A stretch of DNA of 64,000 bases, from positions 1 to 64,000 of the forward strand of contig CAVWDE010000030.1 in the NCBI GenBank assembly GCA_963753685.1. The letters are read 5' to 3'. Shown here in pieces: positions 55,265-64,000 of this stretch; the stretch's first letter is position 1, and each line of letters starts with the position of its first letter. A program made the translations under genes and the position numbers. The notes below the pieces were generated by a model. That model saw nothing but the letters and a program-made list of their open reading frames with translations. It made no database searches and was not told the DNA's origin. Origin of the DNA: DATAOG01 sp963753685 (GTDB lineage Bacteria > Pseudomonadota > Alphaproteobacteria > Geminicoccales > Geminicoccaceae).

Positions 55265-55972
55265 ATGACCACGGAGCCGCTGTCCGAAGCCGAAATCGGG
55301 GCGCTGCGCGCCTTCGACACGCCGACCATCTGCAACGCGCTCGAGATCGTCGTGCCCGAGCGCCGGGCGCTCGGCTTCACGACCGAGACCCTGATCTGCC
55401 CGTTCCCGCAGCATCAGCCGATGGTCGGCTACGCCCGCACCTCGCTCTATCGGGCGATGGAGCCGGTCCGCCAGCACAAGGAGCAGGCGCGCCAGGCGCG
55501 GCTCGACTACTACCGCTATGTCGCGAGCGGCCCGGGGCCCGCCATCGCGATCGTCCAGGACGTCGATTCCCGGCTCGGCTTCGGCTGCTTCTGGGGCGAG
55601 GTCAACACCGCGATCCACAAAGGCCTCGGCTGCCTCGGCCTGATCACCAACGGCGGCGTCCGCGACCTCGACGCGATCGCGCCCGGCTTCCAGGTGCTGT
55701 GCGGCAAGGTGACGCCGTCCCACGCCCACGGCCACACCGTGGGCTTCGGCTGCGAGGTCGACGTGTTCGGCATGATCGTGCGCTCGGGCGATCTGGTGCA
55801 CGCCGACCGCCATGGCGCGGTCGTGATCCCGCACGAGGTCGCGCGCGAGGTGGCGGCCGCGGCCGAGCTCTGCGGCCGGCGCGAGGCGCCGATCCTCGAG
55901 GCCGCGCGCGGTGCCGGGTTCTCGATCGAGGCGCTCGAGCGCGCGATGGGCGAGGCCGACGAGATTCATTGA
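55265..55972 (+). CDS. RraA-family protein (HMG aldolase / RNase E regulator fold)
   Basis: 235-residue trimeric-fold protein. TPTICNALE near the N-terminus, GFGCFWGEVNTAIHKGLGCLGLITNGGVRDLDAI (quoted in part: GLITNGGVRD) and HADRHGAVVIPHEVA give the aldolase metal and substrate residues. Most alphaproteobacterial members with this sequence act on 4-carboxy-4-hydroxy-2-oxoacids rather than RNase E; that is family knowledge. A GTG directly precedes the ATG chosen. Probably co-transcribed with the Gfo/Idh gene. Confidence 0.87.
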   Translation: MTTEPLSEAEIGALRAFDTPTICNALEIVVPERRALGFTTETLICPFPQHQPMVGYARTSLYRAMEPVRQHKEQARQARLDYYRYVASGPGPAIAIVQDVDSRLGFGCFWGEVNTAIHKGLGCLGLITNGGVRDLDAIAPGFQVLCGKVTPSHAHGHTVGFGCEVDVFGMIVRSGDLVHADRHGAVVIPHEVAREVAAAAELCGRREAPILEAARGAGFSIEALERAMGEADEIH

Positions 55973-57018
55973 GCGACGGAGCGCCAACGAGGATTTGGGC
56001 CGCGTGCAAGCGGGGAAGGCTCACGCCTTAAGCTCGCGCTTGAGTCGTTCAGGAAGCGCCAGTCGGTGCCGTCGGCGAGGATCTTGTTGGGGGTCGACTT
56101 GATCATGCCGACATCGTGGAGCCGCAGCGCGTAGAACCGCATCGAGTCCTCCGGGTCGTACTCGCGCCACACCCCGTAAGGGACCTCGGTCAGCGTCTGC
56201 AGCGCGTAGTCGTAACGCCCCGTGAAACCTGCATCGACCAGCTGGTGCGCGGCCTGCTCCGGCTCGGCGGCACAGAAGTCGGCAGTCTTGAGGATGGCCC
56301 GTAGGTAACGCTTGGTGGCGACCGGATGAGCGCGAACGAACTCCCTGTTGCCGTAAGCCGTGCAGCAGAAGTAGTGCGACCACGGCTGGTCCGTGGTCAT
56401 GTTGAGGATCACCTGGCCGACTTTGCGGGCGCGCAGCTCCTGCGGCTCCGGGGGGAACCCGAGAAAGGCATCGACCCTGCCGGCGGCGAACATCTCCAGG
56501 AAGTCGCCGGAGAGGCTGGTGATCCAGTCGATGTCCTTGTGCGGGTCGAGCCCGACCTGCGCCGCTATGACTGCGAGGAGCAGGTGCCCGCTCGAACCCA
56601 GCGTCTGAGGGATGCCGACCTTCTTGCCCTTCAGGTCGGCGACGGCCCGGATGGGCTCATGCGCGAACAGCTCGTAGCATCCGACATGCACCCCCGCCAA
56701 CGCGGTGATCGGTTGGCCGGCATCCACGTTCGAAACGATCCATGCGGCGGTCTCCAGATCGAAGTCGATTTCGCCGCGCGCGACAGCGTCGACAGGTGTG
56801 TCCGGGATGTAACTGATGTCGGTGAAGCCTTCCGCGCGTAGAAGGGCGTCGGCGATGTAGCCCGGCGCGACGCAGATACCGGGGAGACGGGCTAAGCGGA
56901 GCGTGGTCGTCTCCGGCGGCCCCTCGTCGGCGAGCGATCTCCGCGCGCCAAGGCAACCCGCGGCGCCGGCCGCTGACAGGCTGGCCAGGAAATGGCGGCG
57001 AGACTGCACGATCTGCAT
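55966..57018 (-). CDS. Tat-exported NMT1/SsuA-type ABC substrate-binding protein (C-terminus frame-shifted)
   Basis: Binding protein of the nitrate/taurine/thiamine-precursor type. The N-terminus has a Tat signal (QSRRHFLASLS) and an AAGC lipobox, so it may be a lipoprotein. VADLKGKKVGIPQTLGSSGHLLL and GRVDAFLGFPPEPQELRARK are typical. After DWRFLN the expected end ELKRELKA (stop at 56021) is lost through a missing base near 56045, and the frame runs on about 20 residues to 55966. No permease or ATPase gene is adjacent, so it is an orphan receptor here. Confidence 0.87.
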   Translation of the reverse strand: MQIVQSRRHFLASLSAAGAAGCLGARRSLADEGPPETTTLRLARLPGICVAPGYIADALLRAEGFTDISYIPDTPVDAVARGEIDFDLETAAWIVSNVDAGQPITALAGVHVGCYELFAHEPIRAVADLKGKKVGIPQTLGSSGHLLLAVIAAQVGLDPHKDIDWITSLSGDFLEMFAAGRVDAFLGFPPEPQELRARKVGQVILNMTTDQPWSHYFCCTAYGNREFVRAHPVATKRYLRAILKTADFCAAEPEQAAHQLVDAGFTGRYDYALQTLTEVPYGVWREYDPEDSMRFYALRLHDVGMIKSTPNKILADGTDWRFLNDSSASLRREPSPLARGPNPRWRSVAQ

Positions 57019-57214
57019 GAAGGGCCTCCTGAATGTCCGGATCCTCGATGGGCGGTCTCAGCATGCGCCGTTCCAATGCCACAGGCAATCATGTTGCGCT
57101 CAGCCCGGCGCCGCCCCGTCGTGCTCGCCCGTGCCCGTCGCGCCGGTCCATTGACGGGCGGGCCAGCCTGGATCACCGTCGAGTCCCGCTGACTACTTCA
57201 GGTGAGGAATATCG

Positions 57215-58057
57215 ATGATGAAAATTCTGATCGGCCTCGCCGCAGGCCTGCTGCTCACAACCGCTGCTGGCGCCGAGGAGATCTGGCAGACGGTGCCGCT
57301 GCCGCCCGCCATGCCCACGCCGCGCGAGAGCGGCATGGCGCCTGTCGACGACATCCAGATGTATTATGCGATCTACGGCGAGGGTGACCCGGTGCTCCTG
57401 ATCCATGGCGGCATCGGCAACACCGAAGAGTTTGGTTTCCTGGTCCCGGCCCTCGCCGAAAACCACGAGGTGATCGTCGCCGACGGGCGTGGCCGCGGCC
57501 GCAGCACGAGCTCCGATAAGCCTTTCAGCTACGCCCTGATGGCCGACGACGAGCTGGCCCTGCTCGACCATCTGGGGATCGACAAGGTGGCACTGGTCGG
57601 CTGGAGCGACGGCGCCATCGTCGGGCTCGACATCGCGATCCGCCATCCCGAGCGGCTGACCCGGCTGTTCGCCTACGGCGCCAACTATACGCCCGAAGGC
57701 GTCATGGCGAGCGCCGACGACACCCCGACCTTCAAGGCCGGCTTCGCGCGCTGTGCCGCGAACTACGCCCGCCTGTCCCCCACGCCCGACGGGTTCGATG
57801 CCCTGGTCGCGCGCATGTCCGAGATGTGGGCGACCCAGCCAAACTACACCAAGGATCAGCTGCGCGCGATCAGGGTGCCGACGGTGATCTTCGATGGCGA
57901 CCACGACGAGGTGGTCGAGCCCGCACAGCGCGCGGAGATGGCGGAGCTGATTCCCGGAGCGAAGCTCGTCCTCATGAAGGATACGAGCCATTTCGCCATG
58001 TGGCAGAAGCCTGACGAGTTCAATGCGACCGTGCTGGAGTTCCTCGCCGGCAAGTAG
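57215..58057 (+). CDS. Exported alpha/beta-hydrolase
   Basis: 280-residue hydrolase with a signal peptide (ILIGLAAGLLLTTAAGA). Catalytic Ser in VGWSDGAIVG, Asp in FDGDHDEVV, His in DTSHFAMWQ; oxyanion HGG in LLIHGGIGN. Family members act on esters, lactones or epoxides; the periplasmic location suggests an extracellular substrate. Tandem ATGs at 57215 and 57218. It starts in the opposite direction from the binding-protein gene and converges with the sorbosone-dehydrogenase-like gene. Confidence 0.9.
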   Translation: MMKILIGLAAGLLLTTAAGAEEIWQTVPLPPAMPTPRESGMAPVDDIQMYYAIYGEGDPVLLIHGGIGNTEEFGFLVPALAENHEVIVADGRGRGRSTSSDKPFSYALMADDELALLDHLGIDKVALVGWSDGAIVGLDIAIRHPERLTRLFAYGANYTPEGVMASADDTPTFKAGFARCAANYARLSPTPDGFDALVARMSEMWATQPNYTKDQLRAIRVPTVIFDGDHDEVVEPAQRAEMAELIPGAKLVLMKDTSHFAMWQKPDEFNATVLEFLAGK

Positions 58058-58142
58058 CCGCCACCTCCATCGACCTGGTGTGGCGGCGCGTAGGCAGTAC
58101 CCCCGTCGAAGCGGCTCAGTTGAGCGATGCGTTTTGGCCCCC

Positions 58143-59450
58143 TCAGCGCTGCCGCTCGCCGGTCACGCGCCAGATCACGTCGCCCACGTCGTCCGCCGCC
58201 AGCACGGAGCCATCGGGGCCGATCGCGACCCCCACCGGCCGCCCATAGGACACCCGCTCGTCCGGTGCGAGGAAACCCGTCAGAATGTCGCGCGGCGGCC
58301 CGGCCGGGCGCCCGTTGGCGAACGGCACGAAGATGACCTTGTAGCCGCTCAACGTGCTGCGGTTCCAGGAGCCGTGCTGCCCTATGGCCATGCCCTCCGG
58401 AAAGCCGGCAAGCGTCCCGGCGGGCAGCCAGCAGAGGCCGAGCGAGGCGGTGTGCCCGCCCAGTGCGTAGTCTGGTGTCAGGGCCTTCGCGACCACCGCC
58501 GGGTCCTGCGGCACCCGGCCGTCCACCGTCTGCCCCCAGTAGCAATAGGGCCAGCCGTAGAAACCCCCGTCGCGAACCGAGGTCAGATAATCCGGCGGCG
58601 TCTCGTCGCCCAGACCGTCGCGCTCGTTGACCACCGTCCAGAGCACGCCGGTCTGAGGCTCCCATGCCAGGCCCACGGGGTTGCGCAGACCGGAGGCAAA
58701 GATACGGCTGCTGCCGCTTGCCACGTCGATCTCGTAGATGGCCGCCCGCCCTTCCTCGACGGCCATGCCGCCCTCGCCGATGTTGCTCTCCGAGCCCACC
58801 CCGACGAAGAGCTTCCGCCCATCCTCGCTCGGCAGCAGGCTGCGCGTCCAATGGCCGCCTGGCTTGAACCCGGTCACTTGCCGCCCCCGCGCCTCGATGC
58901 GGCCGGCACCCGCGGCGTAGGGGAAGGCCACCACGCCATCGGTGTTGCCGACGTAGAACGTGTCGCCCAGCAGCGCCATGCCGAACGGCTGGTTCAGCCC
59001 GGCAAGAAACACCTGCCGGGTTTCGGCCACGCCGTCGCCGTCCGCGTCGCGCAGCAGGGTAATGCGGTTCGGGCTGACCCCCGCGGCGGCGGCGCGCTCC
59101 ATCGTGCTGAACATGGCATAGTCGAAGACGGACTTGATGGGGCCGGCCACGGTCAGCGCCTCGGCGACGAGCACGCCGCCATCGGGCAGCACGTAGATCC
59201 AGCGGGGATGCTTGAGACCGGTCGCAAACGCATTGACCTTGAGCCCGGGCGCCGCGATCGGCAACTGCCCCTGGGCCCAGCCCCGGGCCGTGGGCATCTT
59301 GAGGGTGGGGATGCCCTGCGGCTTGGCCGCCGGGATCAGCGGCGTGCTGCCCAAAGCCGGCGCGTACGCGCGGCCCTCCCGCCGGCGCAACAGGACCGTG
59401 ACGCCGCCGATCAGCGCGACCATTCGGCCGAAGATGCCGGACAGGCTCAT
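58143..59450 (-). CDS. Sorbosone-dehydrogenase/PQQ-glucose-dehydrogenase-like beta-propeller protein
   Basis: 435-residue exported propeller. A membrane/signal segment (GRMVALIGGVTVLL) is followed by KHPRWIYVLPDGGVLVAEA, LRDADGDGVAETRQVF, FASGLRNPVGLAWEPQTGVLWTVVNERDGLGDE (quoted in part: LRNPVGLAWEP) and FYGWPYCYWGQ, all typical of PQQ-dependent sugar dehydrogenases. The ATG at 59448-59450 has GGAGGAAGG upstream. PQQ dependence and substrate are inferred from the family. No pqq genes are in the window. Confidence 0.9.
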   Translation of the reverse strand: MSLSGIFGRMVALIGGVTVLLRRREGRAYAPALGSTPLIPAAKPQGIPTLKMPTARGWAQGQLPIAAPGLKVNAFATGLKHPRWIYVLPDGGVLVAEALTVAGPIKSVFDYAMFSTMERAAAAGVSPNRITLLRDADGDGVAETRQVFLAGLNQPFGMALLGDTFYVGNTDGVVAFPYAAGAGRIEARGRQVTGFKPGGHWTRSLLPSEDGRKLFVGVGSESNIGEGGMAVEEGRAAIYEIDVASGSSRIFASGLRNPVGLAWEPQTGVLWTVVNERDGLGDETPPDYLTSVRDGGFYGWPYCYWGQTVDGRVPQDPAVVAKALTPDYALGGHTASLGLCWLPAGTLAGFPEGMAIGQHGSWNRSTLSGYKVIFVPFANGRPAGPPRDILTGFLAPDERVSYGRPVGVAIGPDGSVLAADDVGDVIWRVTGERQR

Positions 59451-59720
59451 GGCAATCCTTCCTCCAGTCACCGCACGCTAGCCGAGCCCAGCCGTGCTGC
59501 AAACGACGAAGTGCGAGCTTGCATGCCCGCAAGCGGACGCCCGCAACCTTCCGCACGTTGGCGGTCGGTGTTGACGCACCCGATACGATCTGAACGTGCG
59601 CTCGCGTTCGGAACGCTCTCTGGGTCGGCGGCGTCAATTTTGATCGATTGACGACCGCGCGCGCGATGGTCAGAGTTGGGCCAACCAAACGAGACCGGAC
59701 CAGGGAGGCAGGGACCGCGC

Positions 59721-60560
59721 ATGGCATCGCCAGGCCTGAAGGAGATGGCCAGGAGCCCCGAGCTCAGGCTCGGCCACTTCATCGTCGAGTTCGCTACGCC
59801 CGGGATCGGCCAGATCCTGAAGGCCGCCGGCTGCGATTTCGCGCTGTTCGACACCGAGCACTCGGGCTTCGGCTTCGAGACCATCAAGGCCGTGCTGCGC
59901 TACATGCAGGCAGCCGACCTGCCGACCATCGTGCGGGTGCCGTCCAAGGAATACCATCACATCGCGCGCGCCGCCGACATGGGCGCGGAAGGCGTCATGC
60001 TGCCGATGGTCGGCTCGCCCGAGGAGGCGCGCGCGATCCTCGACTGCCTGAAGTACGTGCCCGACGGCCGGCGCGGCGTGGCGCTCGGGATCGCGCACGA
60101 TCGCTACATGCCCGGGCCGACCATGGAGAAGCTCGCGGCCGCCAACGCGTGGACCACGCTGTTTGCCCAGATCGAGACCCGCCAGGGGGTCGAGAACGCC
60201 GATGCGCTGGCCGCGACCCCTGGCGTCGACTGCCTCTGGATCGGGCATTTCGATCTCAGCTGCTCGCTCGGCATCCCGGGCCAGTTCGAGCACCCAGACT
60301 TCGCCGCCGCGGTCAAGGCGGTCGCCAGGGCCTGCAAGAAGCACGGCAAGGCGCTCGGGCGCCTGGTGCCGACGGTCGAGGAAGCGGTCCGGCTGCGCGC
60401 GCTGGGCTTCAACTTCCTCTGCTATTCGGGCGACGTCTGGGCGCTGCAGGGGGCGGTCCAGGCCGGCATCACCGAGATCCGGGCGCGCACCGCCGGCGTC
60501 GGCAAAGGTACGGACCAGGTCAAGTCAGAGAAACCGAAGGCCAAGAAAAAGAAGAAATGA
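59721..60560 (+). CDS. HpcH/HpaI-family aldolase
   Basis: 279-residue class II pyruvate aldolase. DFALFDTEHSGFGFETI near the N-terminus, PTIVRVPSKEYHHIARAADMGAEGVMLPMVG (Arg and Glu residues of the site) and CLWIGHFDLSCSLGIPG (metal Asp) define it. The C-terminus is an unusual lysine tail (KPKAKKKKK), encoded by an A-rich run. The ATG at 59721 is preceded by AGGGAGGC. The next gene overlaps or abuts it, so aldol cleavage and 2-hydroxyacid oxidation are probably coupled. Confidence 0.9.
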   Translation: MASPGLKEMARSPELRLGHFIVEFATPGIGQILKAAGCDFALFDTEHSGFGFETIKAVLRYMQAADLPTIVRVPSKEYHHIARAADMGAEGVMLPMVGSPEEARAILDCLKYVPDGRRGVALGIAHDRYMPGPTMEKLAAANAWTTLFAQIETRQGVENADALAATPGVDCLWIGHFDLSCSLGIPGQFEHPDFAAAVKAVARACKKHGKALGRLVPTVEEAVRLRALGFNFLCYSGDVWALQGAVQAGITEIRARTAGVGKGTDQVKSEKPKAKKKKK

Positions 60561-60577
60561 CGGGTGTGGAGGCAGTC

Positions 60578-61624
60578 ATGAGCAAGTTTCGGGTCGCCCT
60601 CAGCGGCGACTTCAAGAAGCCGGACGGCAGCCCGGCCTTTCCCGACTTCGATCTGTCGCCGCTCGAGGAGAACCCGGCGATCGAGCACGAATACATTCAG
60701 ACCAACGGGGTGATCACGGCCAAGGATCTCGCGGACTTCGACGCGCTGATCCTCCTGATCCCGCGGATCGAGCCCGAGAGCTTCCCGGCCGACGGCCGGC
60801 TCGCGATCATCGCCCGCTTCGGGGTCGGCTTCGACACGGTCGACGTCCAGGCCTGCACCGACCACGGCTGCGTGCTGGTGACCACCCCCGATGGCGTGCG
60901 CCGGCCGGTCGCGGTCGCGATCCTGACCTTCATGCTGGCGCTGATGGGCAGGCTCGCCGCCAAGGACCGGATCACGCGCCAGGGCCCGGAGGGCTGGGCC
61001 AGGCGCAACGAGTTCATGGGGCAGGGCCTGATCGGACGGACGCTGGGCCAGCTCGGGATCGGCAACATCGGCGCCGAGGTGTTCCGCCTGGCCAAGCCCT
61101 TCGGCATGAAGTTCATCGCCCACGATCCCTACGCCGACCCCAAGCTCGCCAAGGAACTGGGCGTCCGCCTGGTCGGGCTGGACGAGCTGTTCCGCGAGGC
61201 GGACGTGCTCTCGGTCAGCTGCCCGCTCAACGATGAGACCCATCACATCGTCAACGCCGAGCGCCTGGCTCTGATGAAGCCGACGGCGTACCTGATCAAC
61301 ACCTCGCGCGGGCCGGTGGTCGACGAGCGGGCGCTGACCCAGGTGCTCCAGGCAGGCGGCATCGCCGGCGCCGGCCTGGATGTGTTCGAGCAGGAGCCGA
61401 GCCCCGCCGACAATCCGCTCTACCAGCTCGACAACGTGCTGCTGACGCCGCACGCGCTCTGCTGGACCGACCAGTGCTTCGCCGGCATTGGCGCTGCCGA
61501 CGTCAAGGCGGTGCTCGACGTCATGCACGGCCGGGTCCCGACCGGGATCGTCAATCGCGCGATCGAGGGCGAGCCGGCCTGGCAGGCCAAGCTCGAGCGC
61601 TACCGGGCGGAGTTTGGCGGCTGA
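60578..61624 (+). CDS. D-isomer-specific 2-hydroxyacid dehydrogenase
   Basis: 348-residue NAD-dependent dehydrogenase. LGIGNIGAEVFRLAKPFGM is the dinucleotide motif; catalytic Arg in INTSRGPVVDE, Glu in DVFEQEP, His in LTPHALCW. I use the ATG at 60578 because GGAGG lies five bases upstream; an earlier ATG at 60557 overlaps the aldolase stop (ATGA). Probably oxidises or reduces a 2-oxo acid linked to the upstream aldolase. Confidence 0.92.
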   Translation: MSKFRVALSGDFKKPDGSPAFPDFDLSPLEENPAIEHEYIQTNGVITAKDLADFDALILLIPRIEPESFPADGRLAIIARFGVGFDTVDVQACTDHGCVLVTTPDGVRRPVAVAILTFMLALMGRLAAKDRITRQGPEGWARRNEFMGQGLIGRTLGQLGIGNIGAEVFRLAKPFGMKFIAHDPYADPKLAKELGVRLVGLDELFREADVLSVSCPLNDETHHIVNAERLALMKPTAYLINTSRGPVVDERALTQVLQAGGIAGAGLDVFEQEPSPADNPLYQLDNVLLTPHALCWTDQCFAGIGAADVKAVLDVMHGRVPTGIVNRAIEGEPAWQAKLERYRAEFGG

Positions 61625-61709
61625 GCAGGCCGCCGCCAGCGAAGGCGACGCAACTCGAAGCGGGCGTCCGGACACCGGCACTGTCGCCTGGCGGCCAGGC
61701 CGCTCGCCA

Positions 61710-62876
61710 TTGAGCTGGCGCCGGACGGTCATCTGCCTTGGCCTGTCGCAGCTCGTCTGCTGGGGCATCACCTACTATCTCGTCGGCGCGCTCGGCGAGC
61801 TGATGGCCGCGGACCTCGACTGGAGCCGCTCGCTGGTCTATGGCGGCTTCTCGGCCTCGCTGTTGGTGATGGGCCTGTCCTCGCCGTTGGTCGGCCGGCT
61901 GATCGACCGCTACGGCGGCCGACAGGTGATGGTCGCAGGCTCGGGCCTGATCGCCATCGGCTGCGTAGCACTCGCGCTCGTGCACGACGTCTGGGCCTAC
62001 TATGCCGCCTGGGCCCTGCTCGGGCTCGCCATGCGCTGCACGCTTTACGATGCCGCATTCGCAGCCCTGGCGCGGATCGGTGGGCCCGGCGCCAGACGGC
62101 CGATTTCGCAGATCACCCTGCTCGGCGGTCTCGCCTCGACCGTGCTCTGGCCGATCGGCCACGCGATCGCCCTGCAGTTCGGCTGGCGCGGTGCGGTCTT
62201 CGCCTATGCCGGCTTTGCCCTCCTGACGGTGCCGCTGCATCTTGCGATCCCGAGCGCCCGCTACGGCGACCAGCCGGCCGGCGAGGCGCCGGAGCGTCCG
62301 CATCTCGCCCAAAGCCGCCCTGACCATCTGCTCGCGGGTGGCCTCTATGCCCTGATCGTGACCCTGATCAACGTCCTGAACTCCGGCATGTCGGCGCACA
62401 TGATCGGCCTCCTGAGCGGGCTCGGGCTCAGCGCCTCGCTCGCCGTCTGGGTCGCGACCCTGCGCGGCATCGGGCAGTCCTCGGCCCGGCTCTGCGAGGT
62501 CGTCTTCGGCGGCCGCCTCCACCCCTTGACCCTCAACCTTCTGGCGGCGACGACCTTGCCGGTCTGCTTCATCGCCGGCCTCTGGAGCGGCCAGACGGTC
62601 GTGGCCGCGATCGCATTCGCGCTCCTCTACGGCGCCAGCAATGGCATCATGACCATCACCCGCGGCACGCTCCCCCTGGTGCTGTTCGACCACCGCACCT
62701 ACGGCACCCTGGTCGGCCGCCTGCTGGTCCCGAGTTTTCTCCTGTCAGCGGTTTCGCCGCTCGCCTACGCCCTGGTCATCGAGCACCTGGGCGACGCTGG
62801 CGCCCTCATCCTCTCGACCCTGATCGCCCTGACCACCCTCGCCGCCGCCATCGCCCTCCGCCTGCGCTTCGGCTGA
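61710..62876 (+). CDS. MFS transporter
   Basis: 388-residue permease with about 12 hydrophobic helices. WGITYYLVGALGELMAADLDWSRS and PLVGRLIDRYGGRQVMVAGSG (motif A) place it among MFS proteins of the oxalate/formate or monocarboxylate type. No ATG fits; a TTG at 61710-61712 begins just before helix 1, and the frame is open well upstream into the dehydrogenase gene. Possible importer of the acid metabolised by the preceding pair. Confidence 0.87.
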   Translation: MSWRRTVICLGLSQLVCWGITYYLVGALGELMAADLDWSRSLVYGGFSASLLVMGLSSPLVGRLIDRYGGRQVMVAGSGLIAIGCVALALVHDVWAYYAAWALLGLAMRCTLYDAAFAALARIGGPGARRPISQITLLGGLASTVLWPIGHAIALQFGWRGAVFAYAGFALLTVPLHLAIPSARYGDQPAGEAPERPHLAQSRPDHLLAGGLYALIVTLINVLNSGMSAHMIGLLSGLGLSASLAVWVATLRGIGQSSARLCEVVFGGRLHPLTLNLLAATTLPVCFIAGLWSGQTVVAAIAFALLYGASNGIMTITRGTLPLVLFDHRTYGTLVGRLLVPSFLLSAVSPLAYALVIEHLGDAGALILSTLIALTTLAAAIALRLRFG

Positions 62877-62889
62877 GCATACGGATCAC

Positions 62890-63747
62890 TCACCCCTGGA
62901 CGGCGCCCAGCGTCAGGCCACGGACCAGGTGGCGCTGGACCAGCATGCCGAGGATGATCGAGGGTATCAGCGAGGTGACGGCCAAGCGCGCTCGCCTCGC
63001 CGTATTGGGCGCCCTGGAACCTGAGAAGGCGCGGAAGATGGTCGGCAGAGTGAAGGCGTGCCGGCTGGTGAGGTTGAGGGCGAAGAAGAACTCGGTCCAG
63101 ACGAAGATGAAGGCGAAGACCGCGGCCACGATGATCCCGGGCACCGACAGCGGCAGGGCGATCCGCCAGAAGGCGCCGAAGCGCGAGCAGCCGTCGACCA
63201 GGGCTGCCTCCTCCATCTCCTTGGGCAGCTGGCGAAAGTAGGCGTACATCATCCAGACCGAGAGCGGCAGGGTGATCACGGTGTAGATCAGCACCAGGCC
63301 GATCCGCGAGTCGTAGAGGCCGAGGCCGCGATAGAGCAGAAACACCGGCAGCACGATCGCGATCGGCGGCAGGAAGCGTTGCGAGAGCACCCAGAACGAG
63401 AGATGCGGGCCGCCGGTGTTGAAGCGGGCGAGGCTGTAGCCCATCAGCGTGCCGAGCAGCGCCGAGAGCACGGTGGTCGCACTCGCGACGACGAAGCTGT
63501 TGGTCAGGCCCTCGAGGCCGCGATAGGCGAACAGCGCGGCCGTATAGTGGACGAAGGTCGGCTCGGCCGGGAACCAGACCGGCGGGGTCGTCAGATAGTC
63601 GTTGACCGGCTTGATCGAGGTGATCACGACCCAGTAGAGCGGTGCCAGCACGAACAGCACGAACATGCCGATGAAGCCGAAGCGGAGGATATCGAAGCCG
63701 ATCGGCCGCCTTGGGCCGCGCCCGGGAGCTCGCGCCGAGGCCGCCAT
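62890..63747 (-). CDS. Carbohydrate ABC transporter permease (MalG-type) with a local frame excursion
   Basis: 285-residue permease. SIKPVNDYLTTPPVWFP, then helices with LVDGCSRFGAFWRIALPLSVPG as the EAA motif near residue 190. Between RAFSG and LAVTSLIPS the sequence SRAPNTARRAR is atypical; shifting the frame there gives FQGAQYGEASA, as in relatives. So a missing base near 63022 and an extra base near 62985 compensate each other. The start ATG overlaps the upstream permease stop by one base. Its binding protein and ATPase are outside the window. Confidence 0.9.
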   Translation of the reverse strand: MAASARAPGRGPRRPIGFDILRFGFIGMFVLFVLAPLYWVVITSIKPVNDYLTTPPVWFPAEPTFVHYTAALFAYRGLEGLTNSFVVASATTVLSALLGTLMGYSLARFNTGGPHLSFWVLSQRFLPPIAIVLPVFLLYRGLGLYDSRIGLVLIYTVITLPLSVWMMYAYFRQLPKEMEEAALVDGCSRFGAFWRIALPLSVPGIIVAAVFAFIFVWTEFFFALNLTSRHAFTLPTIFRAFSGSRAPNTARRARLAVTSLIPSIILGMLVQRHLVRGLTLGAVQG

Positions 63748-64000
63748 CAGCGGGTCTCCGGCCGCAGCAGGCGGCGGACCAGGGCCATGATCAGGATCGC
63801 CGACAGCAGAAGGAAGATCCAGCTGCCGGCGGTCGCCTTCGACAGGTGAAACTGCTGGAAGCCGATCTGGTAGAGGTAGAAGGAGGCGGTGTAGGTGCTG
63901 GAGCCCGGGCCGCCGCCGGTCATGACGTAGATGACGTCGAACAGCTTGACCGCATCGAGGAGGCGGAAGGTCAGCGCGAGCAGGATCAGCGGCCGCAGCT
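63747..64000 (-). CDS. Carbohydrate ABC transporter permease (MalF-type), 5' end beyond window
   Basis: The last 84 codons of a sugar permease. LRPLILLALTFRLLDAVKLFD is the EAA-proximal helix, IYVMTGGGPGSSTYTASFYLYQIGFQ is the typical C-terminal loop (quoted in part: MTGGGPGSSTYTAS), and a final helix leads to LLRPETR. The stop (63747-63749) overlaps the ATG of the MalG-type gene by one base, so the two are coupled. Confidence 0.88.
   Translation of the reverse strand, partial: LRPLILLALTFRLLDAVKLFDVIYVMTGGGPGSSTYTASFYLYQIGFQQFHLSKATAGSWIFLLLSAILIMALVRRLLRPETR

Overview
This window looks like chromosome from a high-GC alphaproteobacterium, probably a free-living member of the Rhodospirillales or a relative. 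This is inferred from GC-rich codon use on both strands and from the gene mix (TupABC, FecCD-type uptake, CaiB and MaoC CoA enzymes, Gfo/Idh/MocA oxidoreductases, RraA, BKACE, Tat-exported binding proteins). No rRNA, tRNA, CRISPR array, transposase or integrase was seen.

Layout. 1-8.0 kb, minus strand: a DapA-family aldolase cut by the window edge, a 1,600-residue DUF4011-type helicase fused to a nuclease, a VOC protein, release factor 1 (prfA) and a decayed SDR. 8.5-16 kb, minus strand: a class III nucleotide cyclase, a FecBCD/MolABC-type ABC importer and a tungstate importer (tupBCA); a set of hairpins and direct repeats bounds the first importer. 16-25 kb: a Gfo/Idh dehydrogenase, then on the plus strand a 2OG-Fe(II) oxygenase, a cupin, a flavodoxin-fold reductase, a ribose-type ABC importer, two gene remnants and an interrupted Ste24-type protease. 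25-33 kb, mostly minus strand: an HtrA-like protein lacking its catalytic residues, an MFS exporter, a MazEF pair, and an exported trio (spondin domain, GlcG-cupin fusion, SMP-30 lactonase). 33.4-39.2 kb, plus strand: a CoA-ester operon (CitE/Mcl-type lyase, MaoC hydratase, acyl-CoA dehydrogenase, two CaiB-type CoA-transferases, SDR), compatible with C5 or branched dicarboxylate catabolism.

39.2-46 kb is the most distinctive part. A 1.46-kb repeat-rich, apparently non-coding stretch lies beside a very large gene, more A/T-rich than its surroundings. It encodes a nucleoside-phosphorylase/nucleosidase domain, a STAND-type P-loop NTPase and about 1,000 residues of helical C-terminus. This is the architecture of NLR-like immune proteins and is the best candidate for an undescribed defence system here. 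One extra base splits it into two reading frames. The DUF4011 helicase-nuclease at 1-6 kb is a second, separate defence candidate.

46-64 kb: a second CoA operon (split ThDP decarboxylase, enoyl-CoA hydratase, CoA-transferase), a DUF4142/PRC-barrel envelope protein, a BKACE enzyme, a DUF1778-GNAT toxin-antitoxin pair, a beta-helix protein, Gfo/Idh and RraA enzymes, a Tat-type binding protein, an alpha/beta hydrolase, a sorbosone-dehydrogenase-like protein, an aldolase coupled to a 2-hydroxyacid dehydrogenase, an MFS permease and the start of a sugar ABC transporter.

More than ten otherwise well-conserved genes carry single-base insertions or deletions. They are spread along the window and do not cluster in decayed islands. 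This pattern fits residual assembly errors at least as well as gene death, so each frameshift call here is provisional.
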